Shown here: positions 27,577 to 36,347 of the stretch, piece by piece
Layout: the number at the start of each line of letters is the position of its first letter
Position numbering within the stretch: position 1 is the stretch's first letter
Assembly: GCA_964390495.1 (NCBI GenBank)
Contig: CAYMIN010000020.1
Location: 1 to 64,000, forward strand
Length of the DNA stretch: 64,000 nt
Origin: UBA11051 sp964390495
GTDB taxonomy: Bacteria; Armatimonadota; Zipacnadia; Zipacnadales; UBA11051
Direction of reading: 5' to 3'
The notes under the pieces: model-generated
The model's input: only the letters and a program-made list of their open reading frames with translations
Databases searched by the model: none
Told to the model about the DNA's origin: nothing
Translations under genes and position numbers: made by a program

Positions 27577-28815
27577 ATGGGACTGGGCCTGCTGCTGGTC
27601 TGTCTGGACCAGGGCCAGTCGCCGCTGCGCGTGCTGCGGGTGATGACGGTGGCGGGCAGCTTTATCGTCGCGGCGCTGCTAATGCAGATTGAGTCCGAGG
27701 GCCGCGACCATCTGCTGTTGCCGGCGGTATCGCTGATCGCCGGCTGTGGTGTAATTTTCCTGTGGCGGCTCAATCCCGAATCGGCTTCGCGCCAGATTAT
27801 CTGGGTGCTGATGGGCGCGGCCCTGATGATCATCGTGTACTATCTCGTGGACGATATCCGCGACCTGGCCCGCTACAAATACACCGCGGGCGTCGGCGCG
27901 ATTGCTCTGATGGTGGCGACCATGATCTGGGGCCAGGAGAAGGGCGGCGCTCGGCTCTGGCTCGGCATCCCCGATCTGGTGTCATTTCAGCCGGGCGAGC
28001 TTGCCAAGGTCATCATCTGCATATTCCTCGCCGGCTATGTCGCCGACAAAGGTCAACTGATTCGCAGTCAAAGCGCCGATTCGGGCCTATTCGCTCCGCT
28101 GGCTCTCCGCTACATGGGCCCACTGCTATTGGTGGTAGTCTTCTCGCTGGCGGTTTTTGTGCTGCTGCGCGACCTGGGAGCGGCGCTGCTGTTCTTCGGC
28201 TTGTTCGGGGCGGTAAGCTACCTGGCCACCGGCCGCAAGCGCTATGCCGCCCTGATGACAGTGCTCTTCCTCGCCGGCACCGCCGCCGCCTACTACTATT
28301 TTCCTCACGTATCTCGGCGCATGGCCGCGTGGTTGACCCCTCAGGCCGATCCCCACGGCGTTGGTCACCAGATTCTCCAGGTGCTGTTCGGACTGGCCGC
28401 CGGCGGAGTAAGCGGCGTAGGCTTCGGCAAGGGCCTGCCCGACAGCCTTCCCGCCGCCGAGACTGACGCGATCCTGGCCGTCATCGGCGAAGAGATCGGC
28501 CTGCTGGGCGCTACCGGCCTGATCCTGCTGTTCGTCGCCGTATCCTACCGAACCTTTGCCATTGCCTGGCAGGCAAAGGACCGCTTCGGCGCACTCTTGG
28601 CCGCCAACCTTGGTATCGTCTTCGCGCTGCAGACGCTGGTGATTGCCGGCGGCCTGCTGCGTTTGATCCCACTCACCGGCATCACTTTACCCTTCGTCAG
28701 CTATGGGGGCAGCTCGGTGGTGGTCAACTTTATTGCTCTCGGGCTGATTCTGACCGTCTCGCGTGACTGCCGGCCCTGGACGCAGCCGCGTGGGTATGAC
28801 GCCGACGTTGCTTGA
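27577..28815 (+). CDS. SEDS-family FtsW/RodA glycosyltransferase
   Basis: A polytopic peptidoglycan polymerase of the SEDS family, 412 residues from the first conventional start. Visible motifs include GARLWLGIPDLVSFQPGELAKV, the extracellular WLTPQADPHGVGHQ loop that carries the catalytic Asp region, GVGFGKG and the C-terminal LIPLTGITLPFVSYGGSS. The ATG at 27577 cuts the first membrane helix. The frame is open back to a TAG at 27487 and encodes SRLRRTEVLLLLYSAALMG, a proper first helix. No ATG, GTG or TTG lies there, but GGGAGAAGG (27508-27516) precedes an ATT at 27523 by 6 nt. The true start is probably ATT or CTG. It pairs with the next-gene transpeptidase. Confidence 0.92.
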   Translation: MGLGLLLVCLDQGQSPLRVLRVMTVAGSFIVAALLMQIESEGRDHLLLPAVSLIAGCGVIFLWRLNPESASRQIIWVLMGAALMIIVYYLVDDIRDLARYKYTAGVGAIALMVATMIWGQEKGGARLWLGIPDLVSFQPGELAKVIICIFLAGYVADKGQLIRSQSADSGLFAPLALRYMGPLLLVVVFSLAVFVLLRDLGAALLFFGLFGAVSYLATGRKRYAALMTVLFLAGTAAAYYYFPHVSRRMAAWLTPQADPHGVGHQILQVLFGLAAGGVSGVGFGKGLPDSLPAAETDAILAVIGEEIGLLGATGLILLFVAVSYRTFAIAWQAKDRFGALLAANLGIVFALQTLVIAGGLLRLIPLTGITLPFVSYGGSSVVVNFIALGLILTVSRDCRPWTQPRGYDADVA

Positions 28816-28831
28816 GGCGTGCTGCATCCGA

Positions 28832-28890
28832 GGACGGTCCCTTCAGGAACTGCCCCTGCCTAGTCCCGGGTAGCCCGGGCTTCCAGCCCG
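28832..28890. repeat. Degenerate 15-mer hairpin plus palindromic module B
   Basis: GGACGGTCCCTTCAG-GAACTGCCCC (28832-28856) is a diverged copy of the two-unit 15-mer element seen at 16391 and 32414. It is followed by module B, CGGGCT-TCC-AGCCCG (28876-28890). Both fill the gap between the SEDS gene and the transpeptidase gene. Confidence 0.65.
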
Positions 28891-28942
28891 AGGCCGTTTG
28901 CGCTCGCTCCATGAGAACTTCGGCGTATTGCAGGCATTGACT

Positions 28943-30343
28943 ATGCACGACCTGAGTGACAGCATAAGGAAGTTGGTGGCCTGGCCCCTGGCCGGCTTTA
29001 TCGTCGTGTGCGTGATGCTCACGTACTGGCAGGTTATCGCCGCGCCACAGCTTAACAATGCCGAGCAGAATAACCGCTCAGAGCGCATCCGCCGGCGGGT
29101 TCAACCCGGGCGGCTGCTGACCGCCGACGGCCTGGTGATCCTCGATGCCAGGGAGGGCGCAGCAGGCTGGGAGCGCACCTATCCCGATACTCAGGCCTTC
29201 TGCCACCTGACCGGCTACAACAGCCGCAGCGGCCTGCAGAAGACCCTCAGCGAGGTATTCTACGCTCAGGGCCGCTACGGGCATGTCTGGGAAGACCTCC
29301 TGCACGGGCGCGAGATCGGCAACGATATGCACCTGACCATCAACTCCGCCCTGCAGCAGCGTGCTCACCGCCTGATGCGCGGCAAGCGCGGCGCCGCCAT
29401 CGCTATGGACCCGCGTGATGGTGCGCTGCTGGTGCTCTACAGCGCTCCCACCTATGACGCAGCCACCATCACCCAATCGGAGGAGGCCTACAGCGTATTC
29501 TCCTACGACCCGGCCAAGCCCGAGATCAACCGCTCGCTGCAGGGCATGTATCCGCCCGGATCGGTGTTCAAGATCTTCACCGCTGCGGCGGCCATTGACG
29601 CCGGCATCGCCGACCCCGACACCAAGTTGCGTTGCGCCGGTGCGGAACGGGTCGCGGGCACCCTGGTCCGGTGCCGCAGAGCCGCTGGCCACGGCGACCT
29701 GACCGTGCGGCGCGCTTTGGCGGACTCGTGTAACATTGCCTTTGCCAAGCTTGGCGATGAACTCGGACCTGACCGCTTCCGTCACTACGTGAAAGAGTCG
29801 CACTTGCTTGATGCGGCGAATCTGCCGCTGCCGATTGCGACGGGTCGCATGGCCGACTTCGCGGGCTTCAAGGGTGACATGCAGTTGGTGGAATCCAGCT
29901 TCGGCCAAGGCGCGACTTTGATGACACCGCTAGCAATCGCCAGACTCACGGCCACTCTAGCTCGTGGCGGCGAGGTTATCCAGCCGTACCTGGTGGACTA
30001 CGTGCAAACTCCCGCAGCTACCAGATTGCCCAGCAGTCGCGGCGCGGAGCTGGGCCCTGCCTTCTCGCCGCAGACGGCGCAGGCGGTGGCAGGTATGATG
30101 CGCTCGGTTGTCGAACATGGCACTGGAGGCGTTGCAGACATTCGCGGGGTACAGGTGGCGGCCAAGACCGGCTCTGCCCAGAACCCTTCCGGCGACCCTC
30201 ATGCCTGGTTCACTTGTTTCGCGCCTTATGATGAGCCGGTGGTGGTGGTGACGGTACTGGTCGAGAACGGCGGCTCGGGTGCCGGTGCCGCCGGGCCTAT
30301 CGCGGTGGAGATCCTGAGGGCGGCTCTGGAAACTGCCCGTTAG
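28943..30343 (+). CDS. Penicillin-binding transpeptidase (PbpA type)
   Basis: A 466-residue class B penicillin-binding protein that cross-links peptidoglycan outside the membrane. One N-terminal membrane helix (residues about 10-30, AWPLAGFIVVCVMLTYWQVIA) is followed by a short dimerisation region and the transpeptidase domain. All active-site motifs are present: S207-V-F-K210 in PPGSVFK, S262-C-N264 and K408-T-G410. The ATG at 28943 has only a weak ribosome-binding site; upstream in-frame starts would run into module B. Its layout (RRVQPGRLLTADG) resembles actinobacterial PbpA, which works with RodA, here the preceding gene. Confidence 0.93.
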   Translation: MHDLSDSIRKLVAWPLAGFIVVCVMLTYWQVIAAPQLNNAEQNNRSERIRRRVQPGRLLTADGLVILDAREGAAGWERTYPDTQAFCHLTGYNSRSGLQKTLSEVFYAQGRYGHVWEDLLHGREIGNDMHLTINSALQQRAHRLMRGKRGAAIAMDPRDGALLVLYSAPTYDAATITQSEEAYSVFSYDPAKPEINRSLQGMYPPGSVFKIFTAAAAIDAGIADPDTKLRCAGAERVAGTLVRCRRAAGHGDLTVRRALADSCNIAFAKLGDELGPDRFRHYVKESHLLDAANLPLPIATGRMADFAGFKGDMQLVESSFGQGATLMTPLAIARLTATLARGGEVIQPYLVDYVQTPAATRLPSSRGAELGPAFSPQTAQAVAGMMRSVVEHGTGGVADIRGVQVAAKTGSAQNPSGDPHAWFTCFAPYDEPVVVVTVLVENGGSGAGAAGPIAVEILRAALETAR

Positions 30344-30519
30344 TTGTCGTTGCAGTTGGTGTTGAAAGGCCGTTTGGAGGGGCCGAATGGGTGGCCTGAG
30401 CGCAGCGCAGGCCGGGCCCCATCCGGCCCAGCCCTTGCCTCGCGTGGCTTGGGCATCCTGCCCGACAACCGCATCCAGCGTGCAAGCAACATCGCATAAC
30501 TCTGCAGGCGGTCAGGCCA

Positions 30520-32382
30520 ATGGAAGGTTCTCTGCTAGCTGGACGTTATCGGATCGACGAGCGCATCGGCGAAGGCGGCGTGGCCGTGGTCTATCGCGGC
30601 CTCGACATCTCGCTGGAGCGCGAGGTCGCCATCAAGGTGCTCAAACCCGAGTATGCCAACGACCCGGAGATCCTGGAACGCTTCCGCCGTGAAGCCCAGG
30701 CCGCCGCCAAGCTCAATCACCCTAATATCGTCCAGATCTACGACACCGGCAGCGACAATGGCACTTATTACATCATCATGGAGTACCTGCCTGAGCCGGA
30801 CTTCAAGCACATCATCCGCAAGTACGGCCCTCTGCCGCTGCGCAAGGTGCTGCAGGTTAGCATCGAGTGCTGTCGCGCCCTGGCCTACGCCCATCGTTTA
30901 GGCATTGTGCACCGTGACATCAAGCCGCACAATGTGCTATTCACCGATGACGGTCATGCCAAGCTGTCCGACTTCGGCATCGCCGCCGCTATGGGTGAGC
31001 GCGGGCTGACGGACCAGGGCACGGTGCTGGGGTCGGCCCATTATATCTCTCCCGAGCAGGCCCAGGGCCGCGCTAGCGGACCCCAGGCCGACCTCTACAG
31101 CCTTGGCATCGTCATCTACGAAGCGCTCACCGGCTCGCTGCCCTTCACCGGCAAGACCCCGGCGGAGATCGCGGCCAAGCACGTCCAGGAGAAAGTCCCC
31201 CCCTTACGCCTTCACAATGTCAATATCGGGCCCTCTGTGGAATTCGTCGTCGGCAAGGCGCTGATGCGGGACCTGGCGCGCCGCTATCGCGATGCTAACG
31301 AGATGCTGATGGACCTGGAGAAGCTCGCCGACGGCATGGAGCTGGACCAGACTGGTGTCTTGACACCCAGCGGGGAGGAGGCGACCGTCCGGTTTGAGGC
31401 GCCGGTGGAGCCCGGGCCTGCGCCGCTGCCCGAAGCGCCTGCCCTGACGCCGCCGGCTGAATCCGGACCTCGGCCCCAGCCTAACCAGGCGGCGATGTGG
31501 GCGGCTATGGTCGCCGCCATCGTCGTCGGCATCCTGGCCCTGGCCGGTGTCGTATGGCTCGCCAAGGCCGCCTTCTACCACGGTCATGCGCCGAAAAACG
31601 TACAGGTCCCGATGCTCAAGGGGCTTGCCGAAGCCGAGGCGGTTCAGCAGTTGACCGAGGCCGGCCTTAGCCTCGGCCAGGTCAGCTACGAGGAAACCGA
31701 GGCCAGCCCTGCCGGCATCATCATCGCCCAAAGCCCCGAGGGCGGCGCGACGGTCAGAACCGAGACCGCGGTCAATATCACCGTCAGCAAGGGCAAGCAA
31801 GAAGTCACGGTGATTGACGTGGTGGGCAAGGACCTCGATACGGCCAAGGCCTTACTGGCCGAAGCCGGTCTGCACCCGGGACGCATCGAGTGGAACTTCA
31901 GCGACCAGGTCGCGGCGAATCGGGTAATCAGCCAGGCGATTGCGCCCAACGCCAAGGTCGAGGGAGGCGCCGCCGTGGACCTGGTGGTGAGTAAGGGGCC
32001 TGAAGAAGAGGCGGGGCCGGAACAGCCGCCCGCAGGTGCCACCGGGCCGACCGGTGACCAATCCGCGCAAGAACAACGTCCCGCCGATCCGCTTGTCGAA
32101 ATAACCAAGGACGAAGCCCATCAGCCTGCCAACCCTAAGGAGCGCCGGCTGTTGGTGCGCATCACTGCCCAGGGCACCGAGGAGGGCCAAGCCATCAAGG
32201 TCATCCTCAGCGATAGCATGAGCCCGCGCTTGCAGGTCGCGAGTCCCACTCTCAATCCCGGCGACAGTGTCGAGATCCCGGTCATCATCAACGGTAATGC
32301 CAAAGTGGAGGTCCATCATCAGGGCAAGGTGGTCCATAGCGACACCTTTATGCTCGAGGAGCCGATGCCTGATGGACAATAG
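30520..32382 (+). CDS. pknB: PknB-type Ser/Thr kinase with two PASTA domains
   Basis: A 620-residue membrane kinase. The cytoplasmic kinase domain has the glycine loop G17-E-G-G-V-A-V-V-Y25, K39, catalytic H131-R-D133 and D151-F-G153, with the activation segment ending in SPEQ. A Pro-rich juxtamembrane linker leads to one helix (about 326-350, VAAIVVGILALAGVVWLA). Outside are two PASTA repeats (about 355-420 and 421-490), followed by a linker and an extra beta-domain of about 75 residues. PASTA domains sense muropeptides. With FhaA, FhaB, a SEDS polymerase and a PBP upstream it should phosphorylate cell-growth proteins. No cognate PP2C phosphatase (PstP) gene is in the cluster. Actinobacterial PknB has four PASTA repeats. 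Confidence 0.93.
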   Translation: MEGSLLAGRYRIDERIGEGGVAVVYRGLDISLEREVAIKVLKPEYANDPEILERFRREAQAAAKLNHPNIVQIYDTGSDNGTYYIIMEYLPEPDFKHIIRKYGPLPLRKVLQVSIECCRALAYAHRLGIVHRDIKPHNVLFTDDGHAKLSDFGIAAAMGERGLTDQGTVLGSAHYISPEQAQGRASGPQADLYSLGIVIYEALTGSLPFTGKTPAEIAAKHVQEKVPPLRLHNVNIGPSVEFVVGKALMRDLARRYRDANEMLMDLEKLADGMELDQTGVLTPSGEEATVRFEAPVEPGPAPLPEAPALTPPAESGPRPQPNQAAMWAAMVAAIVVGILALAGVVWLAKAAFYHGHAPKNVQVPMLKGLAEAEAVQQLTEAGLSLGQVSYEETEASPAGIIIAQSPEGGATVRTETAVNITVSKGKQEVTVIDVVGKDLDTAKALLAEAGLHPGRIEWNFSDQVAANRVISQAIAPNAKVEGGAAVDLVVSKGPEEEAGPEQPPAGATGPTGDQSAQEQRPADPLVEITKDEAHQPANPKERRLLVRITAQGTEEGQAIKVILSDSMSPRLQVASPTLNPGDSVEIPVIINGNAKVEVHHQGKVVHSDTFMLEEPMPDGQ

Positions 32383-32410
32383 CGGCGCTAGAAGCTGTTT
32401 CAAAGTTCCG

Positions 32411-32448
32411 AATGGGGGACTGTCCCTTTAGGGACTGTCCCCCGGATA
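32411..32448. repeat. Dispersed hairpin repeat, copy 2 (15-mer family)
   Basis: AAT, then GGGGGACTGTCCC-TTTA-GGGACTGTCCCCC (32414-32443), then GGATA. It is identical to the copy at 16388-16425 except for one loop base. It can be read as two units of GGACTGTCCCTTTAG. It lies 29 bp after the pknB stop codon and could also act as a transcription-ending hairpin. Confidence 0.85.
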
Positions 32449-32533
32449 GAGAAACAGCGTCTTATCGGCCCGCGCGTCTTGGAAAACTAGGTGTTGAAGC
32501 CACTGCTAGTGCCTCAGATCGCGCCGGCCGTTC

Positions 32534-32562
32534 TGTAGGCCGCGCGGGCCTGTACCGCGCCG
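32534..32562. repeat. Palindromic module C, reverse orientation
   Basis: TGTAGGCCGCGCGGGCCTGTACCGCGCC is the reverse complement, with small changes, of GGCGCGGTACAGGCCCGCGCCCTACA seen at 44587 and 53459. The linker GGCCGTTACCGTTG follows. Confidence 0.6.
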
Positions 32563-32629
32563 GCCGTTACCGTTGTAGCGCCTTGTCGAAGCGGAAGGGA
32601 CCTACGGTGAGACCACCCTCACCGCGTGG

Positions 32630-32649
32630 CTCGGGCTTTCCAGCCCGAG
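32630..32649. repeat. Palindromic module B (CTCGGGCT TTCC AGCCCGAG)
   Basis: A perfect 8-bp stem with TTCC loop, preceded by CCACCCTCACCGCGTGG. It matches modules at 38131, 46028, 46113 and 53399. Confidence 0.75.
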
Positions 32650-32796
32650 GCTGTTGAAGCTAGCTGAGGGTATCACCTTACGTACCCGAGTAGGAATTGG
32701 CTCTATGCTCCCATAGGCAGCTTTGCCGCCCGTTCTTACTGCAAATAGCATTCTGTTGACGAATAACCCAGTTCCAGTCCAACGAGGTGGACAACT

Positions 32797-33567
32797 ATGC
32801 CGAAACGCTGCGCGGTGCTTATTGCTCTAGGCCTTGTAGTAAGTCTCTTGGCGGCAACGATACCCGCATGGGCCGCTGACGAGTTCGCAGTCGGCGCCAC
32901 CAATATTGCCCTGGCTGCCAACGGCGGCCGTATAGTGGCATTTTCCAGCCAGGTGCTCGACGCCAACGGCCAACCCATTACTCAGTGGCAGATTGGCAAT
33001 GTCATAGACGGAAAACACATCCGTGGCAGTGACCGCCCGCGCGATTCCTATGGCTGGTCGTCGTCGGCGGCACCCAAGCCCGGCAAGCCTCAGTGGTTCA
33101 TCTTGGCCTTCAAGGATGACCGCACCCGCCTTGTCACCCGTGTGCGCTTCGATCCCGTCACTGACGACCCCCTGGAAATCGGCAGATGGGCCAGAGACTT
33201 CGAAATCCACGTCTCCAGCACCACTCCGGACGGCCCCTGGGCGATGGTCCAGAGTGGCCGCCTGCTCAACAAGCCGATTATGCAGACCTTTGACTTCCCG
33301 CCGGTCGAGTGTCGCTACATGAAGGTTGTATTCACCTCCAACTGGTTTTCTGACCAGTTTATCGAGCTGGGAGAGATCGAGGTTTACGAGGCCCTGGCCA
33401 CTGGTGACGCGCTCGACCAGTTGATTCTGCGTCTGGAGAATCTGCTGCAGGACCTGAAGAGGTATCGCGATAGTGTCAAGTACAATCAGCCACTCCACCC
33501 GGAGCTGACGTCGCCGGCAACTACTGAGCCCGGCGCGACGGCCACCCCTCAGCCCACTCCGCAGTAG
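32797..33567 (+). CDS. Exported discoidin (F5/8C)-like domain protein
   Basis: A 256-residue exported protein. The signal peptide (VLIALGLVVSLLAATIPAWA) is followed at residues about 35-200 by an F5/8-type C-like domain: VIDGKHIRG, then PQWFILAF, VTRVRFDP, FEIHVSSTTPDGPW, and VECRYMKVVFTSNWFSDQFIELGEIEVYE. The domain typically binds glycans or lipids. A helical segment (LDQLILRLENLLQDLKRYRDSV) and a Pro/Thr tail follow. The helix could mediate oligomerisation. GAGGTGG precedes the ATG. It lies 38 bp upstream of a glycosyltransferase gene and may share its transcript. Ligand unknown. Confidence 0.8.
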   Translation: MPKRCAVLIALGLVVSLLAATIPAWAADEFAVGATNIALAANGGRIVAFSSQVLDANGQPITQWQIGNVIDGKHIRGSDRPRDSYGWSSSAAPKPGKPQWFILAFKDDRTRLVTRVRFDPVTDDPLEIGRWARDFEIHVSSTTPDGPWAMVQSGRLLNKPIMQTFDFPPVECRYMKVVFTSNWFSDQFIELGEIEVYEALATGDALDQLILRLENLLQDLKRYRDSVKYNQPLHPELTSPATTEPGATATPQPTPQ

Positions 33568-33605
33568 AGGCCGGCTGCCGCCAGGGGCGATCACACACTG
33601 ATTTC

Positions 33606-35189
33606 ATGAGCCAGTGCACTGAGCACACAACCGACAACCACCGCGGCAGCTTGCGGGAGGTAGTCGCGCACTGCGGGCCGCTGCGGATATCCGGCTGGCA
33701 CGGCCTGGTGCTGGTGGTGGTACTGGCGGCAGGTCTCAGGCTCTACGGCCTCGGCGATCGCTGCTTCCACGGCGACGAGATGCTCTCGGTCACCATCGCC
33801 GGCAGCAAAACCATGGCGGAGTTGCAGCGCGTCACCCGGCCCGCCTGGCATCCCCCGCTGCACTATGGCGTGCCCCGGCTGCTCTACCTCGCCGGCGCTC
33901 ACACCGAAGCCCAGTGGCGCATCGCCGGCGTGCTGTTCGGTGTCATCCTGGCGGCGGCCACTTTCCTGATCCCGCTGCTATGGGGCGCTGTGCGGCTCAG
34001 CTTGCCGGCCGGTCTGCTGGCCGCCACCTCGCCGATGGCTGTGCTATTCAGCCAGAGCAGCCGCTGGCACCCGCTGGTCGCCGGCATCCTGGCTCTGGGC
34101 TGCCTCAGTTTGGTGATTGCGGTCAAGCGCGACCTGATCTGGGCCTGGCTATTGGCTGCCGTGGCCTTCGCCTTGGCCTTTTACACGGTGTTTCTGGCCG
34201 GTGTTGTGGCGACCGTCCTGATGCTGTTAGCCCTCTACCACACGCTCAGGGCCGGCAAGCCGCTGACGGGATGGCTGAGCGCGGCGGTGCTCTGCCTGGC
34301 GGCGATTGTGCCACTGGTGCGACCGGCCATATTCTGGAGCCGGCCCGGCCAGATCCTCTGGGAGCCGGTCCGTAGTATCTTCCCAGTCCTCGGCAGGTCC
34401 GGCCTGTTGCTGCAGAACCTCCTGGTCGGCCCGACGGTGCTGCCCTGGAATTGGGCTGTGATGGTGCCGGCGACCATCTTACTGGCTTACCTGGCCTGGC
34501 GCTTTTTCGCCAGTTCAGAAGCCCAGGTCTGCAGCCTCAAGGGCCCGGCTTTTGCCTTTTTCCTCTTATGTTTGCCGGTAATCGTTGTAGCCCCGGTCGC
34601 CGCCTCTTCGCGCTACTGGCTGATCCTGCTGGTGCCGCTGCATATCGGCATCGCCGGCGGGCTTCTGAGCATCTCCTCCCGCCGCTTGCAGCTCCTAGGC
34701 ACCGCCGCCATCACGGCGCTGGTGGCCTATGGCCTTTTCAATCTCTATACCCACCGCCAGTATCAGTACCGCGAGCTGATAGATGACTGGCGCGGTCTGG
34801 CCACGATGACCCGCTCCCTGACCCAGCCGGGGGATGAAGTCTGGTCGGTGATGAGCCCGTTCATCTATTACTACGGTTCCGCGAGCCTGGACGTCTTTGA
34901 GTGGTATTACGACCCGGCCGCCGTTGCCAGGCATGTCGAGCACACCAATCCCAGCCGCATATTCTTGCAGTATTCTCCTCTGAGCGGCTGGGAGGTGGTC
35001 AATTTCGCTCGCATCGGGGAGATCGTCGGGGAAGAGCTGGCGGCGCTGGGGTTTACGCGCCAGTGGTGCGGCTACTATGGCCGCGACCCGGATGTGGCGA
35101 TGAAGCGCAAGTATCTCCGCGGCCGCACCTTCCCGGAGTACCGGCATGTTGTGGAGCTCTGGGCGCGTCCGGCCCACCGCCACAGGTAG
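33606..35189 (+). CDS. GT-C glycosyltransferase, family 39/ArnT-like
   Basis: A 527-residue integral membrane protein with about ten to twelve predicted helices between residues 30 and 390. The first periplasmic loop holds the acidic pair in R-C-F-H-G-D-E-M, matching the catalytic DE motif of PMT/ArnT/GT83-type enzymes, followed by HPPLHYGVPRLLYL. A soluble C-terminal part (about 395-527) resembles that of other dolichol- or polyprenyl-phosphate-dependent transferases (DDWRGLATMTRSLTQPGDEVW). Likely role: transferring a sugar from a polyprenyl carrier to a protein or lipid outside the membrane. It converges with a Gfo/Idh gene. Confidence 0.82.
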   Translation: MSQCTEHTTDNHRGSLREVVAHCGPLRISGWHGLVLVVVLAAGLRLYGLGDRCFHGDEMLSVTIAGSKTMAELQRVTRPAWHPPLHYGVPRLLYLAGAHTEAQWRIAGVLFGVILAAATFLIPLLWGAVRLSLPAGLLAATSPMAVLFSQSSRWHPLVAGILALGCLSLVIAVKRDLIWAWLLAAVAFALAFYTVFLAGVVATVLMLLALYHTLRAGKPLTGWLSAAVLCLAAIVPLVRPAIFWSRPGQILWEPVRSIFPVLGRSGLLLQNLLVGPTVLPWNWAVMVPATILLAYLAWRFFASSEAQVCSLKGPAFAFFLLCLPVIVVAPVAASSRYWLILLVPLHIGIAGGLLSISSRRLQLLGTAAITALVAYGLFNLYTHRQYQYRELIDDWRGLATMTRSLTQPGDEVWSVMSPFIYYYGSASLDVFEWYYDPAAVARHVEHTNPSRIFLQYSPLSGWEVVNFARIGEIVGEELAALGFTRQWCGYYGRDPDVAMKRKYLRGRTFPEYRHVVELWARPAHRHR

Positions 35190-35207
35190 GCCCGGCCGCG
35201 GGCCATA

Positions 35208-36314
35208 TCACTCCTGTATCACCGGCACCTCTTCATACAGCTTCGGCCCACCATACTCATAGAACTCCGGCCCCAGCGGCAGGTCCATCCACGCCCGCCG
35301 CTCATTCGACAGATACGCGGCCATCGCCCATTCCACGTTCAGCATCCCATCCCGGCCCGTCACTGGCGGCGCGGTGTCGTCCTCGATGCACTGGCGGAAT
35401 TGCCTGTGGAACCGCAGCCAGGCTCCTCCCCATTGCCCTTCCCGCGTCAGGTCCTCATCCAGCTCGACCGCGACTGCGGCGTCGGTACCTCGGGCCAGCG
35501 CCAAACCATCCGGCCGCCCGTAGGCCTCCAGCACGCCTTCGCTGCCGTAGATGGTGAAGCCGTCGTTACGCGCGTGCGTATAGACCGGTGCTGCATACTG
35601 GCCGATGGTGATAACCGCCTGGCCGTCACACACGGCGGTGATCACATATTGGTCCTCCGGTGTCTGGCCCGTGCTGTAGCGGTTGGCTATATAGCCACTG
35701 ACATGGCGCGGGTCCTGACCGCACAGATACCGCGCCGTATCTATGTAGTGGCAGCCGAAGTTCACCACGAAGCCGTGCCCTTGAGCGCCTGCCTTGAACC
35801 GCCAGAAGTCCTCTCCTACGTCCTCCGGCAGCGTGGCCTTGGTGGCGAAGGCTCCGTCAACGGCGACCACCTCGCCGATTTGGCCGGCCTCGATCACCCG
35901 CCGCGCCTGCATGTACCAGGCCTGGAACCGCGTGCTCTGCCCGATCGTCAGCTTGATGCCATTATCATCCGCAGCCGTGATCATATCCCGGCACGCTTTG
36001 AGCGTCGGCGCCATCGCCTTCTCGCAGTAGATATGCTTGCCGGCCTCAGCCGCGGCTAGCGCCGCCGGCGCATGGGACTGTGTCGGCAGGCAGATCACCA
36101 CCACATCCACCTTACTGTCCTCCAGCAGATCCTGGTAATCTTGGTACACAGCCGGCTTCGAGGCCCGCTCAGCGCTGATCTGCTGCGCCTTGTCAATATT
36201 CTGGTCGGCGATTGCAACCAGTTGCGCGCCCTCGAGCTGTTCCGCGGCATCCATGTGCCTGGTACTTACTTTCCCACAGCCGATTATGCCGTATCCTAGG
36301 GTCTCTATTCTCAA
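35208..36314 (-). CDS. Gfo/Idh/MocA family oxidoreductase
   Basis: A 368-residue NAD(P)-dependent dehydrogenase. The TTG start at 36314 gives ETLGYGIIGCGKVSTRHMD, the Rossmann opening; a GAAGAG lies 9 nt upstream. KHIYCEKAMAPT carries the family lysine but has EKA rather than the usual EKP. NFGCHYIDTARYLCG contributes the conserved His/Asp of the second domain. It is preceded 33 bp upstream on the same strand by a beta-helix protein, so the two may be co-transcribed and act in degradation of the same glycan. Substrate unknown. Confidence 0.88.
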   Translation of the reverse strand: MRIETLGYGIIGCGKVSTRHMDAAEQLEGAQLVAIADQNIDKAQQISAERASKPAVYQDYQDLLEDSKVDVVVICLPTQSHAPAALAAAEAGKHIYCEKAMAPTLKACRDMITAADDNGIKLTIGQSTRFQAWYMQARRVIEAGQIGEVVAVDGAFATKATLPEDVGEDFWRFKAGAQGHGFVVNFGCHYIDTARYLCGQDPRHVSGYIANRYSTGQTPEDQYVITAVCDGQAVITIGQYAAPVYTHARNDGFTIYGSEGVLEAYGRPDGLALARGTDAAVAVELDEDLTREGQWGGAWLRFHRQFRQCIEDDTAPPVTGRDGMLNVEWAMAAYLSNERRAWMDLPLGPEFYEYGGPKLYEEVPVIQE

Positions 36315-36347
36315 TCACCCGATCTCTTCGCTCTGATGAATCTTTGC

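Larger units (their letters stand above)
32383..32796. other. Intergenic region packed with palindromic repeats
   Basis: 414 bp without a supportable gene. It holds the 15-mer hairpin (32411-32448), a reverse-oriented module C (32534-32562) linked by GGCCGTTACCGTTG to module B (32630-32649). The remaining 140 bp before the discoidin-domain gene should hold its promoter, but no clear hexamers were found. Confidence 0.6.
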
